64,000 bases of DNA, from positions 62,001-126,000 of the forward strand of contig JBPOIJ010000081.1 of NCBI GenBank assembly GCA_052034585.1. Direction: 5' to 3'. Each line of letters begins with the position of its first letter. The stretch's first letter is position 1. Positions 38,736 through 48,227 of the stretch are shown in pieces. This DNA is from Xiheimicrobium sp052034585. GTDB lineage: Bacteria; Myxococcota; Myxococcia; Myxococcales; Myxococcaceae. The position numbers and the translations under genes were made by a program. The notes under the pieces are model-generated. The model made no database searches, had not been told where the DNA came from, and worked only from the letters and a program-made list of their open reading frames with translations.

Positions 38736-40256
38736 TCACTTCTTCTTCATCGACTCGACCGCCGCTCGGTACCTCGGCTGCTTGGGGTTGAGCCGCATCG
38801 CGTGACGGTAGGCCTCGGCGGCCTCGGCGTGGCGGGAGAGGCCCAGCGCGAGATCGGCCCGGAAGGCCCAGGCCTCTTCACAGTTCGGATCGCGGGTGCA
38901 GGCCTCTTCGAGCGCACGCAGCGAACGTTCTCCCGACGCCTCGGGCGCCAATCGGAAGTGCGCGATCGCGAGGTAGGCCAGCGTTCTCCCGCTCGGCTCG
39001 ATGTCGGCCGCGTACTGGAAATGCTCGAGGGCCGATTGGAGTTGCCCGCTCTCGAAGCGCTTCTTCCCCTCGTCGAACTGGGCGCTCGCGTCGAGCAGCT
39101 TCGTGCGGATCTTGAACTGTTCGACGGCGGTGCGCGGGTCGGGCTTCTTGGTCGCGGCCGCGTTCTCCCGGCGCTTGCGGTGAAGGGCGTGGAGGTCGGG
39201 CTCCATCAACGCTCCGTAGGCGCGCGCATAGGCGAGCAGGAGCGACTCGGCCCGGTTCCTCGCATCGGGGTGGGTGAAGCGTTGCGGCGCGAGTGCGCCC
39301 GTCTTGCTCAGGAACGCGGTGGCCAGGGCGGTGACCGGCGTCTCCGGCGTCACCCCCAGCAGATCGAACGCGTCCTTGTGGCGGAAGGAGAGGAACTCGC
39401 GGGAGAGGTCCTCGAGGAGCGCGGGATCGTCCTCCTCCTTCGGCTTGACGGGTGGTGACGGCGACGGCGCGGGAATGCTCTCGACGGGAAGCCGGCTGAT
39501 CGACGACGTGCTCGAGCGAAAGGGCTTGGGCTCCACGGCGTCTGCGAAGTCGACCAACTCGAGCACGCACAAGGCGTACAGCTTCGCCAGCACCTCCGGC
39601 CGCGAGACGTTCGGGAGCGCGAGCACCGCCTCGAGGGTCGGTCGCTTCTTGAGCGCCTGCACCAGCCGCAGATCCTTCGAGGGAACCTTGAGCTCCTCGG
39701 CGAGATCGTCGACCGCCAGGGCGAGCGGGCGCTTGGGGTCGATCGAGAAGTGGGCGGCGATCGTCTCCGGCGGCAGCTGTGGCGCGCCGAGGTAGATGAG
39801 CTGCGCGGTGTTCATCTTGATCGGCGTCGCCACCTCGTCGAGGTCGCGCAGCTTCCACCTGGCGTCGGCCCACCTGAACGTGTCGAGCAGCGTGTGGGCG
39901 AGGTTCGCCTGGAGCAACTTGAAGAGCTCGAAGCTCGACAAGAGCTTCTTCTCGACGAGCAGCGCCTGCACTGGCTTCTCGGTCGAGGCGCTCTCCGCCA
40001 TCAGCGCGTGGTGCTGCTGCTCGGTGAGCTTCTTCTTGTCCACCAGGTACTGGCCGAAGGTCTCGTGCAGCAGGTTCGAGTCGCAGCCGACCGGCACGCC
40101 CGCCTCGAAGTGAATCGCCTTCACCAGGTTTCTCAGCGTCAGCTCGAGGGTGAGCGAGCGTTCCTCGACGAGGATCGCGTGGAGCAACAACGGGAGCGGC
40201 ACGTCGCTCAGCGTGCCGCTCTTGGCTCGGAGCACCTCACGGCGAGGCTGGAACAT
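38736..40256 (-). CDS. DUF4388 protein with J-like and TPR regions
   Basis: The 506-residue cytoplasmic protein starts with a DUF4388-type domain (SGTLSDVPLPLLLHAILVEE, residues 13-60, then KAIHFEAGVPVGCDSN), followed by a longer helical segment (to about 240), a Pro/Ser linker, a DnaJ-like segment (KDAFDLLGVTPETPVTAL, ALMEPDLHALHRKRRE) lacking the HPD motif, and C-terminal TPR repeats (RFESGQLQSALEHFQYAADI, HAEAAEAYRHAMRLNPKQPR). Such proteins are common in Myxococcota and act as adaptors, probably in signalling or motility. It is convergent with the helicase gene, four bases away. Confidence 0.82.
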   Translation of the reverse strand: MFQPRREVLRAKSGTLSDVPLPLLLHAILVEERSLTLELTLRNLVKAIHFEAGVPVGCDSNLLHETFGQYLVDKKKLTEQQHHALMAESASTEKPVQALLVEKKLLSSFELFKLLQANLAHTLLDTFRWADARWKLRDLDEVATPIKMNTAQLIYLGAPQLPPETIAAHFSIDPKRPLALAVDDLAEELKVPSKDLRLVQALKKRPTLEAVLALPNVSRPEVLAKLYALCVLELVDFADAVEPKPFRSSTSSISRLPVESIPAPSPSPPVKPKEEDDPALLEDLSREFLSFRHKDAFDLLGVTPETPVTALATAFLSKTGALAPQRFTHPDARNRAESLLLAYARAYGALMEPDLHALHRKRRENAAATKKPDPRTAVEQFKIRTKLLDASAQFDEGKKRFESGQLQSALEHFQYAADIEPSGRTLAYLAIAHFRLAPEASGERSLRALEEACTRDPNCEEAWAFRADLALGLSRHAEAAEAYRHAMRLNPKQPRYRAAVESMKKK

Positions 40257-40337
40257 GTGCGAGGAGTCTACGCAGAGCCGCCCCGTCAGCGCTGCGGTTT
40301 CTCAGGGCCCTTCGAGCCAGCGGACCACGAGTCCCTC

Positions 40338-41492
40338 TCAGCTCGGCTCGAAGACCGCTTGACGGCCGGTGACACCCTTCAGCTCGAAGTCACCCACCGA
40401 GCGCACGCCGTCGACTTCCTTCGCGAGCTGCTCGCTGAGGAGCACCCGCTTGTCCAACTTGCCGGTGAGGCCTTCGATGCGGCTGGCGAGGTTCACGGCA
40501 GGGCCGATGGCGGTGAAGTCGAGCCGCCCCGCGCCACCGATGTTCCCGTAGGCGACGTCGCCCACGTGGAGCGCGACGCCGAAGCGCAACTTCGCCTCGT
40601 TCGTCGAGCTGCGCTTCTCGTTGAGCCGATCGAGCGCCTCGAAGGCGTGCCGGGTCGCTTCGATCGCGTGCGCCGCTGCTGACGCCACCGACTCGCCGAT
40701 TGGGAAGATCGCCAGCATGCCGTCGCCCATGAACTTGAGCACCTCCCCGCCGTGCTGCTCGATGAAGGGCACCTGGCAGTCGAAGACCTGGTTGAGCACG
40801 CTGATGATCTCCGTCGGCGTGCGCTCCCCCGACATCGAGGTGAAGCCGCGCAGATCGGAGAACCAGATGACACAGCGAATGCTCTCGGTGTCGCCGCGGC
40901 GGATCTTCCCCTTGAGGATCCGCTCGCCCGCGTCGCGCCCGACGTAGGTGTTGAGCAGGTTCACCGCGGTTCGCATGAGCGCCAGGGTCTCGGCGACGCG
41001 TGACAACGGCCGCACCACCGCGCGCAGCGCCTCGAGATCGCCGTCGGTGAAGCCCCGCGCGTGCTTGGTCGCGAAGGAGATGCTGTGCACCGAGCCGCCC
41101 ATGAAGACGAGAGGGCACATGAGGTAGTCGGTGAAGCCGTCGTGCTTGAGGGTCACCAGCCCCGAGAAGCTCGTCTCTTCGCGGTCGAGGCGAACGCGCA
41201 GCTCCCGGCGCTCGGTCTCCACCACTCGCGCCGCGCTCTTGAGGAACTCCTCGGAGTGGAGCCCCGCCCACGGGTTCTCCACCACCCGCACCTCCTGGCC
41301 TGGCTGCCAGAAGAAGGCGCGCCCCGCGATCGAAGGGTGCAGCGTGCGCACGAAGGCCGAGATCCGCTCGACGGGAATGCCGGCCTTGCCGAAGTCCGCT
41401 CCGAGACGGGCAATCACCGCCATCGGTGTGCTCGCGCCGGGCGCTCCGTCGACCAACCAATCGAAGGTGGCTTGCACGCTCGTGGGCACCAT
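40338..41492 (-). CDS. Class III adenylate cyclase with N-terminal GAF-like region
   Basis: From ATG 41492 the product is 384 residues. The N-terminal 200 residues look like a sensory domain (TLKHDGFTDYLMCPLVFMGG). The cyclase catalytic domain is complete. Metal-binding Asp occurs in FSDLRGFTSMSG and KFMGDGMLAIF, the latter with the Lys that selects ATP, and FTAIGPAVNLASRIEGLTG carries Asp/Asn/Arg. So it should make cAMP in the cytoplasm in response to a signal read by the N-terminus. The upstream in-frame start at 41837 would run over the divergent peptidase start. Confidence 0.9.
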   Translation of the reverse strand: MVPTSVQATFDWLVDGAPGASTPMAVIARLGADFGKAGIPVERISAFVRTLHPSIAGRAFFWQPGQEVRVVENPWAGLHSEEFLKSAARVVETERRELRVRLDREETSFSGLVTLKHDGFTDYLMCPLVFMGGSVHSISFATKHARGFTDGDLEALRAVVRPLSRVAETLALMRTAVNLLNTYVGRDAGERILKGKIRRGDTESIRCVIWFSDLRGFTSMSGERTPTEIISVLNQVFDCQVPFIEQHGGEVLKFMGDGMLAIFPIGESVASAAAHAIEATRHAFEALDRLNEKRSSTNEAKLRFGVALHVGDVAYGNIGGAGRLDFTAIGPAVNLASRIEGLTGKLDKRVLLSEQLAKEVDGVRSVGDFELKGVTGRQAVFEPS

Positions 41493-41562
41493 GGCGAGCA
41501 GTCTACTCCGCTCCTCGGTTCGCTCGTTCACTCCCGCCGGAGATTCTGCTTCGGTGCAGCTC

Positions 41563-43296
41563 ATGTGGCCCCCGCTCCTCGCTCTTGTCCTCGCCGCGCC
41601 CGATCTCTCCACCGTCGCCGAACGCTCGGGCTTCACCGAGACGGGTCGGTACGACGAGGTGCAATCACTCTGCGCCGCCTTTCCCAAGGCGTTCCCTGGG
41701 AAGGTGAAGTGTGAGTCCTTCGGCACGACGCCGCTTGGCCGGCCAATGCTGGTGCTGGTTGCGAGCGCCGATGGAACCCTCACGCCCGAGGCCGCGGCCA
41801 AGAAGAACCGCCCCGTCTTCTTCATGCAGGGCGGCATTCACGCCGGAGAGATCGACGGCAAGGACGCGGGCCTCTGGGTGCTGCGGGAGCTGCTCGAAGG
41901 CGAGGCGCTCCCAGGCGTGCTGGCGAAGGTGACGATCGTCTTCGTCCCGGTCTTCAACGTCGACGGGCACGAGCGCTTCGGGGCCAACAACCGGCCGAAC
42001 CAGCGCGGGCCCAAGGAGATGGGCTGGCGGGTCACCTCGCACAACCTCAACTTGAACCGCGACTATGCGAAGGCCGACGCGCCGGAGATGCAGGCGATGC
42101 TGAAGCTGCTGCAGCGGTGGGATCCCATTCTCTTCGCCGATCTCCACGTCACCGACGGCGCGAAGTTCCAGCACGACGTCTCGATCGCCTTCGAGCCCTC
42201 GTACAGCGGGCCCGAAGGGCTCCGCAGCCTCGGCAAGAGCCTGAAGGTGGCGCTCTTCGCCGAGCTCGAAGCCAAGGGCCATCTGCCGGTGAATTTCTAC
42301 CCGGCGTTCGTGACGAACGACGACCCTTCGAGTGGCTTTTCCTACGCCTGGCCGCCGCCGCGCTTCGGCACGGCCTACTGGGCCGCGCACAACCGCTACG
42401 GGCTCCTGGTCGAGACGCATTCTTGGAAGGACTCGAAGACGCGGGTGACCACGACGATCGATTGCCTGCTCGGGCTCGTGCGGCTCACCGCGGAAGATGG
42501 GCCGCGGTGGCTCAAGGCCGCCAAGGAGGCCGACGCCGCCGACGGCAAGCGCGCCGGCTCGAAGGTGGTGCTCTTGTGGGAGCCCACCAAGGCGACGCGC
42601 CCGATCGAGTTCAAGGGCTACGCGTACAAGCGGGAGAAGTCGGAGATCTCGAACCAGCCGTGGGTGCAGTACGACGAGAGCAAGCCCGAGATCTGGACGG
42701 TGCCGTTCGCCGACGAGCTCGAGCCCGCGCTGACGATCGACGTGCCGACGGGTGGGTGGATCGTTCCGCTCCCACACGCACCCTGGGTCGCCGAGAAGTT
42801 GAAGCTCCACGGGCTCACCTTCACCGAGCTCAAGGCCGACGCCGCGCTCCAGCTCGAGCAGTTCACCTTGGCCGACCCGCCGAAGTTCCGGCCCTCGCCC
42901 TACGAAGGCCGCATGGTGCTCGCCGCTCGAGATGGCACCTGGAGCGCGGTGACCCGGTCCGTGCCCAAGGGCTCGCTCTTCATTCCTGCCGCGCAGACCC
43001 GCGTGCTGCTCGCCTTGCACCTGCTCGAGCCGAGCGCGCCAGATTCCTTCGCGAGCTGGGGCTTCTTCAACGCCCACCTCGAGCAGAAGGAGTACCTCGA
43101 GGACTACCTGAGCGAGGCGTACGCACGCGAGCAGCTCAAGGACCCAGCGGTGAAGGCGGCCTTCGAGAAGCGGCTCAAGGACGAGGCCTTCGCCAAGAGC
43201 GCCGAAGAGCGCTTGTACTTCTTCTCCTCGAAGCACCCCTCCGCGGATCCGATGCTGAACGTGATCCCCGTGTACCGGATCGCGAAGGCGCCCTGA
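41563..43296 (+). CDS. M14-family zinc carboxypeptidase, secreted
   Basis: Starting at ATG 41563 gives 577 residues with a short signal (MWPPLLALVLAAP). The zinc site is HxxE in GIHAGEIDGK with the third ligand His in DLHVTDGAK, substrate Arg is in NLNLNRDYAK, and the catalytic Glu is in LLVETHSWKD. The long C-terminal part (about 200 residues) is a beta domain without a known role. It probably trims peptides in the periplasm or outside. The divergent cyclase gene starts 70 bases upstream; the end abuts the DUF1552 gene. Confidence 0.88.
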   Translation: MWPPLLALVLAAPDLSTVAERSGFTETGRYDEVQSLCAAFPKAFPGKVKCESFGTTPLGRPMLVLVASADGTLTPEAAAKKNRPVFFMQGGIHAGEIDGKDAGLWVLRELLEGEALPGVLAKVTIVFVPVFNVDGHERFGANNRPNQRGPKEMGWRVTSHNLNLNRDYAKADAPEMQAMLKLLQRWDPILFADLHVTDGAKFQHDVSIAFEPSYSGPEGLRSLGKSLKVALFAELEAKGHLPVNFYPAFVTNDDPSSGFSYAWPPPRFGTAYWAAHNRYGLLVETHSWKDSKTRVTTTIDCLLGLVRLTAEDGPRWLKAAKEADAADGKRAGSKVVLLWEPTKATRPIEFKGYAYKREKSEISNQPWVQYDESKPEIWTVPFADELEPALTIDVPTGGWIVPLPHAPWVAEKLKLHGLTFTELKADAALQLEQFTLADPPKFRPSPYEGRMVLAARDGTWSAVTRSVPKGSLFIPAAQTRVLLALHLLEPSAPDSFASWGFFNAHLEQKEYLEDYLSEAYAREQLKDPAVKAAFEKRLKDEAFAKSAEERLYFFSSKHPSADPMLNVIPVYRIAKAP

Positions 43297-43299
43297 GTC

Positions 43300-44781
43300 T
43301 CAGGGCTGGAAGAGCTGATCGATCACCCCGTCGACCTCTCCGAGCCGAGTGGTGGGTGAGCCGACCGCTCGCATCGCCGAGACGAGCACGTTCGCTGGGT
43401 GGCGCCCGGTGGCGACGACGTGCTGGCCAGGCTGCAAGCCTCCGACGCGGCCGGCGATCATGCACGCCATGTTCTCGCTCGAGTGCGACGAGTTGCCCTT
43501 GTTGCCTTCCGGATCCCACCCGTGGCCGCCCTCGTTCACGAAGACGATCGCGCTCGAGTCGAGCATCGTGCCGTTGCCTTCCTGGGTGTCCTTGAACTTC
43601 TGGATCAGCCGCGCGTAGTGCTTCACGTGCCAGGCGATGCCCTTCGAGACCGCCAGGGTTCCCCCAGAGACGCCGCCGTGCCCGAGCTCGTGGCAGTCGG
43701 TCGCCTGCTGGGTGAGCGCGTACATGTTGAGGTGCGACTGGAACATCGTCAGCTGCAGGGTGGCGACGCGGGTGAGATCACAGACCATCGCCATGTGAAT
43801 GAGATCGACGAGCAGGTTCGCGCGCGTTTCCTCATCCGAGAACCCGAGGTTCTGCGAGTAGGTGTTGTCGCCGTTCGCGTTCTGGCCCTGCGGGTTGCCG
43901 ATGGCGGGGTCGGCGCCGGGATCCATCGGCTTGATGCAGGTCGACGTCTCAGGCGGAGCGATCGCGTCGACCCGTCGCTCGAGATCGCGGAAGGCGTCGA
44001 GGTGCCGCTGCATGCGGATCTTGTCCGCCGCGCCGAGCTTGGGCAGCAGCTGCTCGGTGTCGCCTCGCACGAGATCGAGAATGCTCTTGCGCGAGCGCTT
44101 CTCGAAGTCGATCCGCGCGCGGGTCGCGGCGTCGACGCCCGGCGGGGTGAAGTTCGAGAACAGCGCGTTGAAGGCCTGACGCGGGCTCACCGTCGCCGGC
44201 ACCGGGGTGAGTCGATTCGAGCTGTCGAGCCGGTACGAGATGTACTCGCGGCCATACGGCGCCGAGACCGAGAGGTACCAGTCGGCCTGCACGCGGTACG
44301 TCAGCACGGGAAACGGCGTGGTGCCGGCGAGGAACTGGGCCACCACCTGATCCGACGTCGGGCCCATCGCGGCCGTCGTGCTCGGAGACGAGCGCACGCC
44401 CGAGAGCAGCGGCGAGACGGTGGAGACGTGAAAGGCATCGCGCCGGCCACCCGAGGGAATCGCCCCTCCGTTTTCGGCGGCCCAGGGGATCTTGAGGCCC
44501 GACACCACGCTGACGTCGTTCTTGAGCGCTCCCAGCGGCGCGAGCGCGCTCTTCAGGTCGTAGTTCCGCCCGACGGTGTTCGGCACGTAGTCGTTGTGCC
44601 GGGTGTCGTTGTCGGCGCCCATCGACTGCCCGTTGAAGAGGACCAGGTAGCGCTTGGGCGGGTTCGGCGCCGTCTGGGCGAAGGCCTTGGTGTCCAGCAT
44701 CAGCTCGAGCAGCGGGAGGCCGAGCGACACGCCGCCGAGGCCGCGCAACATGAACCGTCGAGAGAGGCGGGTCTTCATCAC
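43300..44781 (-). CDS. DUF1552 protein, Tat-exported
   Basis: The 493-residue protein begins MMKTRLSRRFMLRGLGGVSL, a twin-arginine-type signal (SRRFM). Features typical of DUF1552 include YLVLFNGQSMGADN, YNYTYSQNLGFSDE-like NGDNTYSQNLGFSDEE and HELGHGG, with a late NEGGHGWDPEG. The family has no known activity and is found in Planctomycetes and Myxococcota beside DUF1592 genes, as here. Its start overlaps the DUF1592 stop as ATGA (44778-44781), so the two are co-translated. Confidence 0.88.
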   Translation of the reverse strand: MMKTRLSRRFMLRGLGGVSLGLPLLELMLDTKAFAQTAPNPPKRYLVLFNGQSMGADNDTRHNDYVPNTVGRNYDLKSALAPLGALKNDVSVVSGLKIPWAAENGGAIPSGGRRDAFHVSTVSPLLSGVRSSPSTTAAMGPTSDQVVAQFLAGTTPFPVLTYRVQADWYLSVSAPYGREYISYRLDSSNRLTPVPATVSPRQAFNALFSNFTPPGVDAATRARIDFEKRSRKSILDLVRGDTEQLLPKLGAADKIRMQRHLDAFRDLERRVDAIAPPETSTCIKPMDPGADPAIGNPQGQNANGDNTYSQNLGFSDEETRANLLVDLIHMAMVCDLTRVATLQLTMFQSHLNMYALTQQATDCHELGHGGVSGGTLAVSKGIAWHVKHYARLIQKFKDTQEGNGTMLDSSAIVFVNEGGHGWDPEGNKGNSSHSSENMACMIAGRVGGLQPGQHVVATGRHPANVLVSAMRAVGSPTTRLGEVDGVIDQLFQP

Positions 44782-46355
44782 AGCGTCTCCTCGTCACGGC
44801 GGAACGCGAAGGAGTCGTCGCTCACCAACTCGACGACCAACTGGAGGAACTGCCGGTCGCTCGCGATGAACTCCTGACTCAGGCGAGAGATGAAGGCGTG
44901 ATCTCGTGCGTCTTCGCGGCGGCCCGAGGCGTAGCGGAACAGCTGCGTCGTGATGCACTGCTCGAAGCGCCCCTCGGAGCTCATCAGCGCGTCGGCGAGG
45001 CCAGCGGCGCCGTTGAAGGTCAGCCCGTCCACCGTGCCGTCTCCGTCGATGCCGCACTGCGGGAGCCCGTCGTCGGTCGTGCGGTACTTGCCCTGCCGAT
45101 CGAAGCGCTCGAGCCCGAACCCGATGGGATCGATCGTCTCGTGACAGCCTTTGCACGCGCCAGTGGAGGCGTGGGTCGAGTACCGCGCCTTCTTGCATGG
45201 CGAGCTCGCCGTGGGCGCCTGATCGGCGTTCACCCCGGGGGGCGGCGGCGGCACTTCCTGACAGAAGAGCCGGTTGCGAATGAAGATGCCTCGCTGCGTC
45301 GGTGAGGAGTCGGCGAACTTCACGCCCTGCGAGAGCACCGCGCCATGGCTGAGCAGTCCCTTGCGGGGCGCGGCGCCATACCCGGTCCACGCGGGCTGGG
45401 TGCCGGAGAAGGGGAGCCCGTAGTGCTGCGCGAGCGTTTGATCGATGAAGGTCTCGTTCGATCGGAAGAGCTCGAAGTAGTCGGCCTTGCGCTGGAAGAC
45501 GACGCGGTTCACCAGCGCGTCGCTCTCCGCCTGCATCGCCTGGGTGAGCGCCGCTGCGTGAGGGAGCCGGTGGTAGCCCAACCAGAGCGCGTGGAAGCGC
45601 GCGAGCTGTCGCTCCGCCCGTGGATCTTGGAGCAGCCGCTCTGCCGCGGCGCGCACGCCTTCCCGCGTCGACAACGCGCCCGTCTCGGCTTGATCGAGCA
45701 GCCACTCTGGCGGAGTGGTGCCGATGAGGAAGTAGGCCATGCGCGTCGCGCGGTGGAAGGGGTTCAGCTTCTGCACGCCCTCTGCAGCGGGAACGCCGAG
45801 CTCGACGCGGTACACGAACTCCGGGTGCTGAAAGAAGGCACGCAGCGCGAGCCTGACGCCGGTGTCGAAGCTTCGATCCTCCACGCCCAGCGCATGGAGC
45901 GGCATGAACCGCTCGACCTCCGCGTCGGTGAGCGGTCGGCGGAGCGCGCGTCGCCCGAAGGTGCGCACGAAGAGGCGATAGCAGGTGGCGTCGCCGGGAC
46001 CCGTCGGCATGCAGGGGAGCACCTGCGCGCGTCGCGCGGGATCGGCGAGCGTTCGATCCGCGACCTGGGTGGCGAGCGCCTCGAGCGAGTCGACCAACGC
46101 GGTCGAGGCGACCTGGAGGCGGTAGTCGTTGTCGAACGGATCCGTCGGCTCGGGTGTCAGCAGCTGATTGGCGAGGTTCTGATCTTCGTCGACCAACTCA
46201 CGGAGCGTCGCGTCGAACTCGACCCGGCTCAAGCGGCGCAGCCCGGAGACGCCGATGGCTTCGGCCTCCGACGCGCTGAGCGGAGGCGGGCCGTCGATGA
46301 TGCCGGTGCAGCCAAGGGACAACACCGCCAGCAGGACGAATCGGCACGAGGGCAA
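44778..46355 (-). CDS. DUF1592/DUF1588 protein, putative haem lipoprotein
   Basis: From TTG 46355 (chosen because it gives the signal PSCRFVLLAVLSLGC with lipobox LSLGC) the protein has 525 residues. Domains follow the DUF1587-1595-1592-1588-1585 order. Segments that fit are LRRLSRVEFDATLRELV, LRRPLTDAEVERFMPLHA, FFQHPEFVYRVELG and YGLPFSGTQPAW. The haem-binding-like CKGCH occurs in GACKGCHETIDPIGFGLE, then GTVDGLTFNGAAGL. A cytochrome c-type haem is possible. The alternative ATG at 46418 would add 21 residues. It is coupled to the Tat-exported DUF1552 partner. Confidence 0.85.
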   Translation of the reverse strand: MPSCRFVLLAVLSLGCTGIIDGPPPLSASEAEAIGVSGLRRLSRVEFDATLRELVDEDQNLANQLLTPEPTDPFDNDYRLQVASTALVDSLEALATQVADRTLADPARRAQVLPCMPTGPGDATCYRLFVRTFGRRALRRPLTDAEVERFMPLHALGVEDRSFDTGVRLALRAFFQHPEFVYRVELGVPAAEGVQKLNPFHRATRMAYFLIGTTPPEWLLDQAETGALSTREGVRAAAERLLQDPRAERQLARFHALWLGYHRLPHAAALTQAMQAESDALVNRVVFQRKADYFELFRSNETFIDQTLAQHYGLPFSGTQPAWTGYGAAPRKGLLSHGAVLSQGVKFADSSPTQRGIFIRNRLFCQEVPPPPPGVNADQAPTASSPCKKARYSTHASTGACKGCHETIDPIGFGLERFDRQGKYRTTDDGLPQCGIDGDGTVDGLTFNGAAGLADALMSSEGRFEQCITTQLFRYASGRREDARDHAFISRLSQEFIASDRQFLQLVVELVSDDSFAFRRDEETL

Positions 46356-46536
46356 TGGGCGCTCCGGGGGTAGGTCGGTGCTGAGGGCAAGGAGCCAGCC
46401 AAGCGCCCACGGTCGCATCGGCGCAGGGGATCAACGAGTTGGGTGGCTCGGCCGCGGCGCGCTGTCTTCAGGTGCGACAAGGTGTGGAGTCAGCCCCGCA
46501 CCGCCTCGCATCGCCTGCGTCCCTGTGCACTCGAGT

Positions 46537-47262
46537 TCACGTCGGGAACGGCTGGCCCAGCCACTCGGCGTACTGGCGCTCGAAGGCCTTGGCGAGCTCG
46601 TCGTCGGACTCCTCGGGTCGAGCCAGGCGCGGCGGCATCACCGTCACTCGCACGTCGCTCTTCGGCGCGAACCAGGGCCCGTCCTCGAACACCAGCTCCG
46701 AGGTGCCTTTCACCACGACGGGCACGATCGGCACGTTGCAGACCTGCGCGAGCTTGAAGGCGCCGCGCTTGAATCGCAGCCGCGAGGCGCCCGAGGCGTA
46801 GGTTCCCTCCGGGAAGATCAGCACCGACACCCCGGCGCGCAGCAGCGCCTCGGAGGTCTCCATCATCTGCTGCGTCGAGGGCAGCCGCCCGCGCTCGATG
46901 GCGACGTACTTCATTCTCCGCATCATCCAGCCGAAGAAGGGAATGCGGAACAGCGACGCCTTCGAGACGAACTTGAACGAGGTGCGCAGGCCCATCAGCG
47001 CGAGGATGTCGGCCATCGACTGGTGATTCGCGATGAGCACGCACGGCCCCTTCGGCAGGTGCTCGCGGCCCTCGACCCGCACGTGCCACCACGGCCAGCA
47101 CTTCAAGTACTGGTGACACCAGAAGGTGACGAAGTGATGCAGGGCGACGCGGTGCCGATCGAACGGGAGCAGCACGAGAAAGAGCACGACCGCCATCACG
47201 TACCCGACGGGCAGCGTGGTGGCGACGAGCAGGCCCAACCAGATGCTGGCGACGCGGCCCAC
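46537..47262 (-). CDS. plsC: 1-acyl-sn-glycerol-3-phosphate acyltransferase
   Basis: The 241-residue membrane enzyme transfers an acyl chain to lysophosphatidate to make phosphatidate. It has an N-terminal hydrophobic helix (LLVATTLPVGYVMAVVLFLV), the catalytic NHQSMAD (NHx4D, near residue 78), and the acyl-acceptor motif IFPEGTY near 150. The SDR gene lies seven bases upstream in the same direction, so the two may be co-transcribed and act in lipid metabolism. The symbol follows the general PlsC family; a different acceptor is possible. Confidence 0.88.
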   Translation of the reverse strand: MGRVASIWLGLLVATTLPVGYVMAVVLFLVLLPFDRHRVALHHFVTFWCHQYLKCWPWWHVRVEGREHLPKGPCVLIANHQSMADILALMGLRTSFKFVSKASLFRIPFFGWMMRRMKYVAIERGRLPSTQQMMETSEALLRAGVSVLIFPEGTYASGASRLRFKRGAFKLAQVCNVPIVPVVVKGTSELVFEDGPWFAPKSDVRVTVMPPRLARPEESDDELAKAFERQYAEWLGQPFPT

Positions 47263-47269
47263 GAGCGCG

Positions 47270-48052
47270 TCAGACCCGCGAGGCCATGTAGAACTGGTAG
47301 TTCACTTCGAGCCCGCCATCGACGTTGAGGCAGGTGCCGTTCACGTACCGCGAGCCGGGCAGGCACATCCACTCGATGGTGGCGGCGATGTCGTCGGCGC
47401 TCGCGATGTAGCCCGAGGGGATCTGCGAGGTCATTCGCTCCTCGAGCTTGGGCCACTGATCGCCCAGGTAGAAGCGCGACGAGTCGGTGTCGATGTAGCC
47501 GGGGTTCACCGCGTTCACCCTGATCTTCTCGGACGCGAGCTCGGCGGCGAGGTACTTCACCAAGATCTCCATCGCGCCCTTCATCGCGCCGAGCAGCCCG
47601 TGGAAGGGCAGGGGAATGCGCGAGTCCATTCCCGATACGGCGACGATGCTGCCCTCGCGCCCACCCATCAGCGGTGCCGCGAGCTGCGCGCCGAGCAGAA
47701 AGGACTTCACCGTCACGTTGAAGGTCTTGTCCATCTGGTGCGCCTTGGTGTCCATCAGCGGCGCGAAGCGAGTCGAGGCGGCGTTGGCGACGAAGGCGTC
47801 GAGGTGGCCGAACTCCTTCTTGATCACGTCGAACGGCGCGCTGAGCGAGTCGGGCTCGAGCTGGTCGGCGACGACCGTCACGCAGCGCCGGCCCAGGGCC
47901 TTCACCTCAGCCTCGAGCGTCTTCGCAGCCTCGGCGTCTCGCCGGTAGCTCGAGACGACGTGGAAACCGGCCTTCGCGAGCCGGAGCGAGACCGCACGGC
48001 CGACGCCGCGTGATCCTCCGGTGATGAAGGCAACTTTGTCGGGCGTGCTCAT
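47270..48052 (-). CDS. SDR protein, FabL-like, with His in place of catalytic Tyr
   Basis: The 260-residue short-chain dehydrogenase has the NADPH-binding TGGSRGVGRAVS near residue 11, ADQLEP, VANAAS, and the C-terminal VDGGLE typical of FabL-type enoyl-ACP reductases. Around residue 151 the sequence is FHGLLGAMKGAME. Lys158 is present, but the position of the FabL catalytic Tyr151 (Tyr-x6-Lys) is His151, and no Tyr stands at the Tyr-x3-Lys position of ordinary SDRs either. It may be a non-enzymatic or altered reductase. It precedes plsC by seven bases. Confidence 0.8.
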   Translation of the reverse strand: MSTPDKVAFITGGSRGVGRAVSLRLAKAGFHVVSSYRRDAEAAKTLEAEVKALGRRCVTVVADQLEPDSLSAPFDVIKKEFGHLDAFVANAASTRFAPLMDTKAHQMDKTFNVTVKSFLLGAQLAAPLMGGREGSIVAVSGMDSRIPLPFHGLLGAMKGAMEILVKYLAAELASEKIRVNAVNPGYIDTDSSRFYLGDQWPKLEERMTSQIPSGYIASADDIAATIEWMCLPGSRYVNGTCLNVDGGLEVNYQFYMASRV

Positions 48053-48227
48053 GGGCCGCTGGACCTAACACACCGCTCGGCTGATTCGAACGTGCGCCTC
48101 GCTCGCTGGTCGTCGAGCCGTGCGCTGAGCTCGAGACGGAACCCGCGTGCGCTGACTCAGCCGGGCTCGGCGATGGCACGAGGGCGAAAAGGCGACGTGC
48201 TCCGCGGCTGTGGAATGCTCGCAGGCC

